DNA of 64,000 nucleotides, taken from NCBI GenBank assembly GCA_949751835.1, contig CATKHK010000006.1, forward strand, positions 496,001 to 560,000, in the 5' to 3' direction. The stretch comes from Blepharisma japonicum (taxonomy: Eukaryota > Ciliophora > Heterotrichea > Heterotrichida > Blepharismidae). Below the pieces are notes generated by a model. It had not been told where the DNA came from. It did not search any database and saw nothing but the letters and a program-made list of their open reading frames with translations. The translations under genes and the position numbers were made by a program. Shown in pieces: positions 21,239 to 31,216 of the stretch; the stretch's first letter is position 1, and every line of letters begins with the position of its first letter.

Positions 21239-22006
21239 ATGGAAGGTACTTCGCCACTCATCTATACGACTAACACATCAACTGAATTTTCAGATCCTTT
21301 GTCACCTTTTAACTATATCCAGCCCGACCCTAGCCCTGAGCCAAAAGTAAATATTTCAATCGAAAGGCAAAATTCCAAAAATCGGCCAGCAACCAAAACT
21401 CCAGTCGTTAGAGTGCATCTATCTCTTGCACTTAAAGAAAATTTAACAAATCAGGCTAAAACAATAGAGAAAATCCCTGAAGAAAAAGAAAAAACTGAGA
21501 ATCTTCAAGATAATTCTGGAGCCTCAATACCGACCCAACATTCAGAAGAAAAGTCAGCAAAGACTGAAGATTTCAGTTCTGAACTAAAGAGGGACAAAGT
21601 TAGAAATTTTATAAAAGCTGGCAATGGAAAGTCTCATCAACGATGCGGGAGCCAAGATTCTTCAAAGCAAGAAAGTAACTCAAATTATGCCGCTTCCTCA
21701 GCAAAGAAAGTGAAAAAATTTAATATCATCAGCAGGGTTAAAGCTGGAAAAAATCTAGAAGCGTCGACAAGCTCATCGTGAAAAACTTCAAATTTTAATA
21801 ATGGTCTAAAGAAGACCCAATTTTTTGAATATTCAAGTCATGATACTGATTATTTCACTAAAGGAAATATTTCTATGCCGAGCAAAAGTTTATTTAAAAA
21901 TTCAGAGTATAAAAGCCTCTCTCCGTACAGCGTTTCTTTAACATTCAAATATCAGATTCCAAAAGCTTCCAATAAAACTGATGAAGAAACCCAGCAAATG
22001 CAATAG
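21239..22006 (+). CDS. hypothetical Ser-rich protein
   Basis: 255 residues, ATG 21239 to TAG 22004-22006, with one TGA-coded Trp at 21779-21781. The protein is disordered, rich in Ser, Lys, Glu and Pro, with a basic patch (SSAKKVKKFNIISRVKAGK). No domain is recognised. Reading through the TGA adds 75 residues of similar composition, which supports one gene. Confidence 0.7.
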
Positions 22007-22228
22007 TGTATAAATAATAATCTAATTTCTTATTTAATCATTTTAAAAGAATCATTAAGCTATACTTTTATGATATAACTTTAGCACACTTTATGCCTTT
22101 TAGCTTCCTTTATTGTTTATATGTGATTGAGTTTCTTAAATAAATTAATCGAATAAATTTAATTTTAGGATATTAATAGAGCATAATTCCAACGTTAATA
22201 TTGTAGTTTAACTGAAATAAATTTAAAA

Positions 22229-22555
22229 ATGAGATACGCATTTGTTCTATCACTATTGATTATTTCACTTATTCGTGCAGAAAGCGAACTAGACACATTT
22301 TTATCAGATAACATACAAGAAGAAAATAGTATTGATGCTATTATTAGCCAGCTTGAAATAGTAAATAACTATTCTTCTGGAGATTCAATATTTTTAACTG
22401 TTTTGGGATCAGACGAAGATGAAGAAATCAAAACAGGAGATGAGCTAGGAATAAGAGCAGGCGGTGAACCACCTCTAAAAACAGGTGAAAAGGCTGGTAA
22501 CACAATTGTCGCGTCCACCAAAATGAGATTTAAAATCCCAGACATGAACGCTTAA
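22229..22555 (+). CDS. small secreted protein, unknown
   Basis: 108 residues with a clear signal peptide (MRYAFVLSLLIISLIRAES). The mature part is acidic, with no cysteines, no membrane helix and no recognised domain. It lies tail to tail with the GOLD-domain gene, with 26 bases between. Confidence 0.65.
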   Translation: MRYAFVLSLLIISLIRAESELDTFLSDNIQEENSIDAIISQLEIVNNYSSGDSIFLTVLGSDEDEEIKTGDELGIRAGGEPPLKTGEKAGNTIVASTKMRFKIPDMNA

Positions 22556-22581
22556 TAAGTAAATTTCTTTATCTATTTTAC

Positions 22582-24756
22582 TTAAAATGCAAACTTATAC
22601 CGATAATGCAAAAAATGTAGCTTTGAGGCAGCAACCACAGCTACATGAGGACCATACACACTTTCTCTGATCACAGAATGCTGCCAAACCTGCATAGGTA
22701 CCAAATAACTAACTCTTTCAGACAGAGCTGCTATATCTTCTTTGAAATCTTGTCCTGAAATGACTACAACTGCAGGACCGAACATGCAGAGAAGAGTTGC
22801 AATTCCAACTCCAGGGTCAGTATTTTTAAGCTTTGATATGTCACCAAGAGGTTGTCCATCGTCACCTATCAAAATTCTGCCTCTGAGTATGACACAACTT
22901 CTGAGTCCATCATCAACAACTACAGAAATAAGAGTGTTTGAATGCAAACTTTGTTGACTCAATAGTCCGATCGCGTCAACATCTCGACAAATTGCAACAG
23001 CTCCTAGGTCTTCAAGCCCTTCTCTATATTTCATCTGTTTTTCTGTGATTCCTATTTTTTTAATCGAATATTCTTGATTAGCGTGCTCACAAACTGTGTC
23101 AATAAATCCTGCAATTAAAAATGGGATTTGCTCTTCTTCCTCAATTTCAAAAGCTTCGTTATTTTCTAAAGCTGAGAGCACTATAACGTTATTTTTAATA
23201 TGAACTCCAACTTCAAGAACGCTTTTTGTGGGTGTTGTAAAGCAGGCATCACCTACATCGTCTTCATGGATTATGTTGATAATTTTGTTGCATTCTCGAG
23301 ATTTCGCTTCTGATTTAAGATGCTTGAATGGTTTTAGCAAAGAAATGCGAAAGCGCAAATGCTTGCTGCGGAACCAAGAATAAGAGTTGTCCCAAGAAAA
23401 TCTGTAAAGCCCAGGTGACTTCAAAAGTCTTATCCCAGAGACTGGATTTTGATCGCATTGAACTTTTTCTTCATGCACAATTACTTCAGGAGTTGGCAAA
23501 TCAACCCTTCATAGTGTATAGGAAACGTCATAATATTCTGTTGCAAAACCCCATTGTAAAATACTGTTTGGTTCTTTTACTTCGATTACATAATATTTTT
23601 GTTCTCCAGGCTGGATTGTAATACTTAAAGGAAACCCAGCAATAATTTGGATATCGTCAAAATCAATCACATCTTCAGCTACTAATAGATCTATTTCTTG
23701 GTCTATATACCCTTCATTTTTAAACAATGCTTCAATAGCTGGCTCACTTTCTAGCTTCCCTTTAAACTCACTATCAGTATCAGAACTATGGATAATTATA
23801 TGCAAAAATTTTGCTGCTCTTGCTTTATATTCGCTTATCCCTCCTGATGCAATTTCTACTAAATTATTGAAAATAAGTGTGTATAGTGACGGTCGGTGTT
23901 GAGGATATGCATACCACAGCCGAATCAAGATTTTTAGAAGATTTTGAGTTATAAAAATATCAGCTGGTTTAAGAATATTTAAAAAATTGTAGGCTGCATA
24001 AAACACGTTTTCAAACATCGAATAATCTTTGGATTCAACAATTGTGTATAAATTAGATTCTGATGACGATTGGTCGTAAGGTGTTAGTCTGATATTGTAA
24101 TGAGTCTGAAATATCATGTGCTCGAGAATTTTTTGGATTTTCAAATAAATGTCTCTATCAGATGTTCCTAGTAATGAATTAATAACAGGATTAAGCTGAT
24201 TTCCAAAAATAAGATATTGCTCTTTTAGTGACTCTCTGCTGCTGAGTAAATCCATTAATCTATTCATTCCATATGGGTTATTGTTTTTGACCTCTTCTAT
24301 AATAGGCTCTAATATTGCTTTCACGTCTATTGCTGGCTTCTTATCTAGCAGCCTTTGCACAATTTGAGTTTGCTCAGCGCCTAGTCCTCCGTGTTTGAAT
24401 AAGTGGACTAGAATTCCATTTACAGATTCTTGCAAATTTTCAGCAACTTCGGTTCCACTCAATATATCACAAAGCTGCAAAATATCGTTTGACAATGTAA
24501 TTAATAGTGCTGAATCTGTTTTGGGGATGATGTCACAGATCTTAGTGTAAATGTGGCCAACATATCTAACAATTTGATAGTCTTCATTATTAGAAAGCTT
24601 ACCAAGTAGCAAGACTGTTTTGGAATTAATAAAAGGCTTGGGATCTATATGTGTTACTAAAATTTTGCTTGCATCTCGTAGAAAACTAACGCATTCTGGA
24701 ATGCTCTGTGCCTTCAACGCAAACTTTAACTTTTCCGCAAAAGGATTATCAGACAT
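22582..24756 (-). CDS. large helical-repeat protein with GOLD-like beta domain
   Basis: 724 residues from ATG 24756 (MSDNPFAEK); an in-frame TTG 24 bases upstream is less likely. One TGA (23509-23511) is Trp inside the GOLD-like stretch. Residues ~1-370 are alpha-helical like HEAT/ARM repeats. Residues ~380-500 match a GOLD domain (PLSITIQPGEQKYYVIEV, SILQWGFATEYYDVSYTL, then SPGLYRFSWDNSYSWFRSK). The last ~200 residues are alpha/beta with no clear match. GOLD domains link cargo or lipids in membrane traffic; here there is no signal peptide or membrane helix, so it is cytosolic. Confidence 0.75.
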
Positions 24757-25105
24757 GTTATTATAATTTAAAGTTACCAAAATAAGGATTTACTCAAAAT
24801 TCTTATTTATTTTTTGATAAATTCTTATAATTTCTTAACGAGATAAATATTTTAATACAAATTTCCTCTTATTGAGAGTAAAAATTATTTTTATATTATT
24901 TTTTCTTACTTAAAATTAAAAAAGCTATATATCATAGAATTTGATACTTCATTTTATAAGTTCCATTCATAGAAAATTTGTTACCTATATCTTGCCTTTC
25001 CATTATTTTCCGTTCAAAACAATATAAATTTGCTTTTTAATATGTTTAAATACAGACATTTATTTATTTAGCTAATTATTTTTTACCATTATTCAAATAC
25101 AAGAA
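24757..25105. other. AT-rich divergent promoter region
   Basis: About 350 bases between divergent genes; only short T- and A-rich runs are seen, no ORF or RNA. Confidence 0.5.
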
Positions 25106-25723
25106 ATGAGCAATTATACAGCTCAACATTATTCTAAACGCTTGAGAAGCCAGGTTCCTTACTATCAAGCCTCTTCAAAAGAGATTATTGATGACCTAAA
25201 GATGATGAAAATCGATCTTAATTATCAAAATGACAGTTTCAACGCTGAAACTTTACCTAAGCCCAGCAGACGAGTAAAATCAATTATTATTGAAGAAACT
25301 AGCTCTGAGGACGATGCTTTGGAAGGTCTGGCCAATCTTATCGTAATTGAAAAAAATCAAAAGAATGCAGCCCGTCAGCCAGTAATAGAAAGAAAAACAG
25401 ATACTAAAGTACCTCAACAAAATGCCTCTAAAAAACCTGAACCTAAAGCTCAACAGCCACAGGCAAATATAAACAGCCAAGGGGAAAGACCACCACAGGT
25501 AGCACAGTACCCTCAGATGTATCAGTATAATCCTTATATAGCAAACCAGTATTGAATGATGCCAATAGATTGGAGAAATATTAGTATTGCTCAGCAGTAT
25601 CAGCAAATCGCTCAATATAATCTTATTGCGAACATGCTTAATAGACGCTCTGGGATTCATGTAAAGTTAGCTCATTGGATACAACAAAGGCAAAACGCAA
25701 TGCGAAGAGTGATGAATAAATAA
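25106..25723 (+). CDS. hypothetical Gln/Pro-rich protein
   Basis: 205 residues with one TGA-coded Trp at 25553-25555. The N-terminus is acidic and ordered (KEIIDDLKMMKIDLNY, IIIEETSSEDDALEGLANLI), the middle is low-complexity Lys/Gln/Pro, and the C-terminus is Gln/Tyr/Asn-rich then basic (HWIQQRQNAMRRVMNK). No domain is recognised. Confidence 0.7.
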
Positions 25724-25999
25724 GGATTTTTAATACAAATAAATTGCTAGAGGTATCTTAAAAATGAGCCCATATTGAAAATTAAAAATAAATGGAAATT
25801 ACACCAAAAAATCAAGAAAAGAACCAATTTTCGAAGTTATTATCTTTGTTATCTTTGCTCTATTATTTTTTGATTCATTCTGAAATATTTATATAAAACC
25901 ATCATTAATGTTTTGCCTATAGAAAGTATAATGTTTCGTATCAATTTAAATATTAAAAATTTCAATTTATTTTGACTATAACAAATATCCATTTTATTA

Positions 26000-26438
26000 T
26001 TAAGATTGCATAAAGAAATAGCCAAAATACTCATCATCTATCAAAACTGTTTTAATCAGTTCTAACGCAGATCCAATATAAACTGACAATATATGTTTAC
26101 ACTTTATAAAAATTACCAAAAACTGATCATTTTTTTTAAGTGCTTGAGCATAAGAAGCGCATGGGCAAAATTGTAAATTAGCAAGGACATTATAGCTCTC
26201 ATTATTGCTTCCTTCAATTTTATAAAACTTTCGATTGCTTCTAATGGCTTTTATGCAAATTATTTTGTGAGAGTCTATAATATTTAAGGCCCTTTGAATT
26301 GTTGCTAAAGGAAATATAGCATTTAGTCTGATATATAGATTACTTTGCATATGATTCACTGTCAACTATTTATATCTCACTTTCCTTGGCCTGCCGGATA
26401 TGACTCAGAGCTGAGTTTAAGATATCCCTTAACTCCAT
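26000..26438 (-). CDS. ZSWIM7: SWIM zinc-finger protein, SWS1/ZSWIM7 (Shu complex)
   Basis: 135 residues from three exons; introns 26366-26380 (15 nt) and 26328-26343 (16 nt) are both needed to keep frame and restore the family's N-terminal half (KEIDSESYAKLNAIFPLATI, QRALNIID). The SWIM finger reads FCPCASYAQALKK then CKHILSVYI, the CxCx(n)CxH pattern. Length is close to human ZSWIM7 (140). The protein pairs with a RAD51 paralogue and supports Rad51 filament assembly in homologous recombination. The region before the first ATG has no further coding sign. Confidence 0.85.
26328..26343 (-). other. 16-nt intron in ZSWIM7
   Basis: On the minus strand gtaatctatatatcag; the one intron here without an A exactly six bases from the 3' end. 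Confidence 0.8.
26366..26380 (-). other. 15-nt intron in ZSWIM7
   Basis: On the minus strand gtgagatataaatag; with the next intron it restores the conserved N-terminal half. Confidence 0.82.
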
Positions 26439-26586
26439 TATTTTAGAATAAAAGACATAACAAAAAATTTTTGAATCAAGATAAAGATTTTTCTATTATG
26501 CGCAATCGAAAATTCTCTAGAAGCTAAAACTCATAAAAATTCAGTAATTATTTTTTTTTAGTTGTTTATTTATTTTCCTATACTTA

Positions 26587-27312
26587 TTAAGCGGTTATAA
26601 CATCATCCATCTCTTTAATTTTATGGAATCTATACTTTTTTTTCAAAATAGTTCTCTGTAAAATAAGCCAAATATTCCCTGTGCAACAAGCCAAAAATAT
26701 AATTATCACAAATGTCCAGCCATACTCCAAAAAGAGGTAGTAACAGACATATATCCCAATTTCTAATGCAGTTGCATACATACTGCAAACTAACCCAAGA
26801 TATTCTCCTACTATTATACATAAATAAAGAGACTTCAAAAAAGCAAGCAAATCCCACTGCTTAGTTTCAGGGTATATAATATGGGCGTAGCTTTGCACAA
26901 AAGTGGAGTTTTCAGCACATAGTAACGCTATAGCTCCCAGTATAGATCCTAATGAATCAACAATAAAAGAAATAGAAAACTTCAATTTTAATGATTGGTA
27001 TGAGAAATAAGCGACTGAAATATTGTAGCCAGAGAACGCTCCTATTATAAGTCCAGCAAGGATATAATATTTAAGACTGCGTATTGAGCATAAAGAAAAA
27101 AAGCCATCATTTGATATAGGCTGGTAAAGCAAAATACTCCTGTTAAAAGATCTATTTCTGATAAATAGTCCAAGTGCTCAGAATATGTAAAGTCCAGCTA
27201 AAGTTCCATAGGCGATTCACTCTACAGAGCAGAAATGAATTTTTAGCCCATATTCGTATATAAAGACAAGAGGACTCAAAGCTATCAATATGTTTGCAGT
27301 TCTTGATTCCAT
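26587..27312 (-). CDS. multi-pass membrane protein, unknown
   Basis: 241 residues from ATG 27312, with two TGA-coded Trp in the first 60 residues. About six to seven hydrophobic helices are visible (ANILIALSPLVFIYEYG, YGTLAGLYIFWALGLFI, YYILAGLIIGAFSGY, IVDSLGSILGAIALL, LYLCIIVGEYLGLVCSM, WTFVIIIFLACCTGNIWLI), and the tail is basic (ILKKKYRFHKIKEMDD). No known transporter motif is seen. Confidence 0.75.
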
Positions 27313-27541
27313 ATATGAGGAACTATTAATAAATCTAAATCAATTTTAACTATGTCTATCATTAAATTGTTCAAGTAAAATGAAAATCAAGCCCATATTA
27401 GACGAATTTAAACCTTGAGAGCATATTTATTAAATTAAATCTTTAGAACACAAACAATCTAAATAGCAATCATTTCTTTTTCTATTACGTTTTACTTAAA
27501 TTTTCTCTAGTCTATCTTGTGACTTTACAGGCGAAAATAAA

Positions 27542-29029
27542 ATGGACAACGAACGGCTTATAGATGAATCTGATGCAAACTTACCCGAGCCTCCTAAACA
27601 ATTGGGATCAATAAAAGTAGAGGAACCACCCACAAATGACATGGCAAAAACAAAATCTCGCTATCTCATGCTTTTTTTTGCATGCTTTTTATGCTTTGGA
27701 AACTATTACGTTTATGATAATCCTTCAGCGCTTCAACCTCAACTCGAAAAGCGACTTGGTATGAACAGTTTCGAGTTTAATATGCTTTACTCAGTTTATT
27801 CATTCCCCAATGTCATCTTACCTTTGTTTGGAGGCTATTTTATTGATGCAGTTGGTGTAAGATGGGGCATTATTATTTTCTCAGCCTTTATTTGTCTAGG
27901 GCAAGCTATTTTTGCTATTGGTGTTGACGCAGGGTCTTATCCAATTGCACTTATAGGGCGTTGTGTATTCGGCTTAGGAGGAGAAAGCCAAAATGTTGCA
28001 CAAAGCACAATTGTAGCAGCCTGGTTTTCTGGTAAGGAATTAGCTATGGCTTTAGGTATGAATGTCAGTATAGCAAGGCTTGGAAGTGTTTTTAATGATC
28101 TCACAGAGCCGGCCTTTGATTCTTTAACTGGATCTGTTGATTTTGGAATCTGGTTTGGCTTTGGCTTATGCTTAGCATCTATAGCATGTGGATTCGCGCT
28201 CATTGCTATGGATAAGAAAAGAGATATCAAATTGGGCATTCATGGAAAGAAAATTGAAAGCGATAAGGTGAAATGGTCTGACCTAAAAACGTTTAATCTC
28301 AGCTTTTGGCTCCTTTCAATCAATTGCGTAGTTGTATATATTTGTGTGCTTTGCTTTAACAATATAGCAAGCGATTTTTTTCAGACAAGATTTGGGTTTA
28401 GTTCAGTTATTGCAGGAATATTAATTTCGATTACTTATTCGATTTCTGCAGTTTTGTGCCCTATTATTGGGTTTTATATAGATCGAGTTGGAAATAGGGC
28501 GACTCTTATAACTATTTCGGCCGTCATTATGGCAGTAGTCCACACAATTTTCATTATAATCCCTGATTGTGATAAATGCCCGTGGGGAGCCCTTGATTTA
28601 GTTTTGCTTGGGCTTGGATACTCATTATATGCATCTGTTATGTGGGCGTCTGTTCCTTTAGTTGTTGAGCCGAAGACAGTTGGGTCAGCTTTTGGTATAG
28701 TAACAGCTATACAAAACTGTGGCATGGCCTTTGCACCAATGGCGATTGGTGCAATCCATGATAACTCTTCTGGAGAAGATGGCTATTTATGGGTTTCATT
28801 TTTTTTCGTTATGATGGGAATTATTGGAGTTATAACAGCTATTATTCTTCAAATCAATGATAAAAAAACTGGAGGTGTCCTCAACTCAAAAAATCCAAAG
28901 GAAGCATTAAAATTAATGATAACAACAAAGAAAGCTACGATAGTAAGTGAGCAGTCGTTTTATGAGCATTTAGATGCAATTGATAAAGAGAAAAATGGAT
29001 TACATAATGAAGAAAAGAGTAGTTCTTAG
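27542..29029 (+). CDS. MFS transporter, MFSD1-like lysosomal type
   Basis: 495 residues with 12 predicted helices and an acidic cytosolic N-terminus with ERLIDE, a dileucine-type lysosomal sorting signal. Family landmarks: MLYSVYSFPNVILPLFGGYF, IDAVGVRWGIIIFSAFICLG, GRCVFGLGGESQNVAQSTIV and WFSGKELAMALGMNVSIARL all align with animal MFSD1 (GRFVFGIGGESLAVAQ, FKGKELNLVFGLQLSMARIG). MFSD1 exports dipeptides from lysosomes with GLMP. No intron and no TGA codon. Confidence 0.85.
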   Translation: MDNERLIDESDANLPEPPKQLGSIKVEEPPTNDMAKTKSRYLMLFFACFLCFGNYYVYDNPSALQPQLEKRLGMNSFEFNMLYSVYSFPNVILPLFGGYFIDAVGVRWGIIIFSAFICLGQAIFAIGVDAGSYPIALIGRCVFGLGGESQNVAQSTIVAAWFSGKELAMALGMNVSIARLGSVFNDLTEPAFDSLTGSVDFGIWFGFGLCLASIACGFALIAMDKKRDIKLGIHGKKIESDKVKWSDLKTFNLSFWLLSINCVVVYICVLCFNNIASDFFQTRFGFSSVIAGILISITYSISAVLCPIIGFYIDRVGNRATLITISAVIMAVVHTIFIIIPDCDKCPWGALDLVLLGLGYSLYASVMWASVPLVVEPKTVGSAFGIVTAIQNCGMAFAPMAIGAIHDNSSGEDGYLWVSFFFVMMGIIGVITAIILQINDKKTGGVLNSKNPKEALKLMITTKKATIVSEQSFYEHLDAIDKEKNGLHNEEKSSS

Positions 29030-29097
29030 AATAGATACTAGTTAGACATCACAGTAACTTAATGATTCTTTCTTAGTTAATTCAAATAATTAATTAA

Positions 29098-29319
29098 ATG
29101 GCTGAAAATATTGCTTCTGCTCAGCTGAGACTTCTTATTCAAAGCATGGAAACGTATTTAAAGCAATTAGACTCAAAGGATATATCAAACTTAGTCAAGC
29201 GAAATAGAGATATAGAAGGCATTTATGAAAGAACTTCCCATATAATTAAAGCATCAAAACTAGCAATTTCAAACTCTGCTCAAGAGGTTTTACATAAATC
29301 AAAAGACACTACAATATAA
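29098..29319 (+). CDS. small helical protein, unknown
   Basis: 73 residues, 68 bases after the transporter on the same strand. It is wholly alpha-helical in look with heptad-like spacing (LRLLIQSMETYLKQLDSK, RNRDIEGIYERTSHIIKASK). It may be a subunit of a coiled-coil complex such as BORC/BLOC, but no family match can be claimed. Confidence 0.55.
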   Translation: MAENIASAQLRLLIQSMETYLKQLDSKDISNLVKRNRDIEGIYERTSHIIKASKLAISNSAQEVLHKSKDTTI

Positions 29320-29505
29320 GCATGATTTATTAATATTTATCATATTACGACTATCTTTCTATTCTTCCAATCTTTTATCTCTTTTCACCCTTCTCAATTT
29401 TATGCTCCTAAGAATTGCAAATAGATAACTTTTTGCCTTATAAATTTTAAATTAAAAATTTAAGTGGTTATTTCACCCAAAATTTAACGCCTAGGAAAAT
29501 AAATA

Positions 29506-30012
29506 ATGGCAGGCAGACAAGCAGGTGCAAAAGCTTTTAACCCTAAGCAATACGAACGCCCCGGACTAACTGAAGACGAAATTGAGGAGATTAAAGAAGC
29601 CTTTGATCTTTTCGACACTGATGGATCTGGTACTATTGATCCTAGAGAGCTTACGTCCGCCATGCAATCATTAGGTTTCGAAGCTAAAAACCAAACCATT
29701 TACCAAATGGTCAGCGATCTCGACAAAGATGGCTCAGGCGCCATCGATTTCGATGAGTTCTTAGACATGATGACTGCAAGAATGAGTGATAAAGACACCA
29801 GAGAGGACATCCAAAAAGTTTTCAGACTCTTCGATGATGACAAGACTGGAACCATTTCAATTAAGAATCTCAGAAGAGTTGCTAAGGAACTTGGAGAAAC
29901 CATGACTGACGAAGAGCTCTTGGAAATGATTGAAAGAGCTGACTCTGATGGAGATGGCCAAGTGTCTTTCGAGGACTTCTACAACATCATGACCAAGAAA
30001 GCATTCCCATAA
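29506..30012 (+). CDS. centrin
   Basis: 168 residues, standard length. Four EF hands: [36 protein letters not shown] (weaker third loop) and [12 protein letters not shown], with the centrin landmarks [29 protein letters not shown] and MTKKAFP end. Centrin builds basal bodies and contractile cortical fibres, which are prominent in heterotrichs. No intron. Confidence 0.96.
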   Translation: MAGRQAGAKAFNPKQYERPGLTEDEIEEIKEAFDLFDTDGSGTIDPRELTSAMQSLGFEAKNQTIYQMVSDLDKDGSGAIDFDEFLDMMTARMSDKDTREDIQKVFRLFDDDKTGTISIKNLRRVAKELGETMTDEELLEMIERADSDGDGQVSFEDFYNIMTKKAFP

Positions 30013-30038
30013 GTTAAAGGTTAAAGATTTGAGTTAAC

Positions 30039-30737
30039 TTAGTCTGCTTCTTCTTCACTAGTCCACAATGCTAGATTATCCTTAATCAAGCCAAGTATTG
30101 ATGTGGCTTCTTTATATGCTCTTTCATCCAAATCATCAAGTTGTGGTAACGCTTCATCAAAAGCTGACTTCGCCAACTCGATTGCTTGAGCAGTTTCCTT
30201 AAGAACTTCGTATTTAAATACAGAATAATTCAGAGCCAAGCCAATGCGGATTGGATTATTTGCTGGTAAATTCTTCGCCACATCTGTAGCCTGCTGATAG
30301 GCTTCATTACTACTTTCTACAGCAGCTGCATCTCCTGACTCTGACATGTATCTGTAGTAGTCAGCTTTCATTTTGATGTAGAAGAGCTTGATTTCGTCTG
30401 GATCACTATCGCGTAACAATTTTTGATCGATCAGACAAATTATTTCTGAGCAGAGGGCATGAAGCTCTTTATTAATTTTTTCCTTGTATTCTTGGGTGAT
30501 TTCTAAGTTACCTTGTCCTCTAGATTTTTGTTTTTGTTCATAGCTGCTGATAATACGGTATGCATTTCTGCGTTCCCCGACTGCTTGCTTATATGCAACG
30601 CTAAGAAGAGTCCTTTCTTCGTTATTGATATCTCCATTAGCTTCATCAATTAAGCTTTTCATTGAAGTTATCATGTCTCCGTATCTTTCAGAGTGCTCAG
30701 CAAGCTTTGCATTATATGCAAACTCCTCTCTTTGCAT
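30039..30737 (-). CDS. 14-3-3 protein
   Basis: 232 residues with the family signatures RNAYRIISSYEQK (in place of RNLLSVAYKNV-type RR(A/S)WR) and the C-terminal LGLIKDNLALWTSEEE. The basic pocket residues of helices 3 and 5 (MKSLIDEAN, YYRYMSESGD) are kept. It binds phosphoserine/threonine peptides and regulates kinases and traffic. The protein is slightly shorter than the animal forms at both ends. No intron. Confidence 0.94.
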   Translation of the reverse strand: MQREEFAYNAKLAEHSERYGDMITSMKSLIDEANGDINNEERTLLSVAYKQAVGERRNAYRIISSYEQKQKSRGQGNLEITQEYKEKINKELHALCSEIICLIDQKLLRDSDPDEIKLFYIKMKADYYRYMSESGDAAAVESSNEAYQQATDVAKNLPANNPIRIGLALNYSVFKYEVLKETAQAIELAKSAFDEALPQLDDLDERAYKEATSILGLIKDNLALWTSEEEAD

Positions 30738-31216
30738 AATTTTATTGGATCCATTTCTTGATAATGGAGGTCCACTCGATTTAAATGGAGTTTTCAGTAA
30801 TTTAAAAACCGAAATTTGAGTATGGAAAGATAATATTTTTTGTGACAGTTTTATAATAAATTTTAGAAGGAAAAAATATTATAATGGCTGGAAGATGTTT
30901 TATTTGTTTTTTAGTATTTGCTAATTAAGTTTAAAACTTAAAATTCAAGAATAAATATCTCTTCATCAAATAAATTATTTGGAATTAATCTTCTTCTTTT
31001 CATTTGCTTGCTTCATTATTTTAATAGAAAAAATTAAAAAATAAGAAATGATCATATTCTTTTTACATAAACCTTTATAGAGTGCACACAAATTAATAGG
31101 CTTTATATTAGTTCTGGAGGCTTAAGTAAGGATTATGCTTATTTTTGTATTAAAAGAATTAATAAGCTAAAATTATAAGCGCGATATGAAAAATAATTCA
31201 CTTCTCCATTAATAAA
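30738..31216. other. AT-rich divergent promoter region
   Basis: About 480 bases between the 14-3-3 and eRF3 starts. Very short ORFs only; no RNA or repeat recognised. Confidence 0.5.

Noticed and set aside
25849-26037. Minus-strand frame of about 60 residues overlapping the ZSWIM7 3' end
   Set aside because: Starts inside the SWIM gene in another frame, is AT-rich and encodes an unstructured Ile/Leu-rich peptide.
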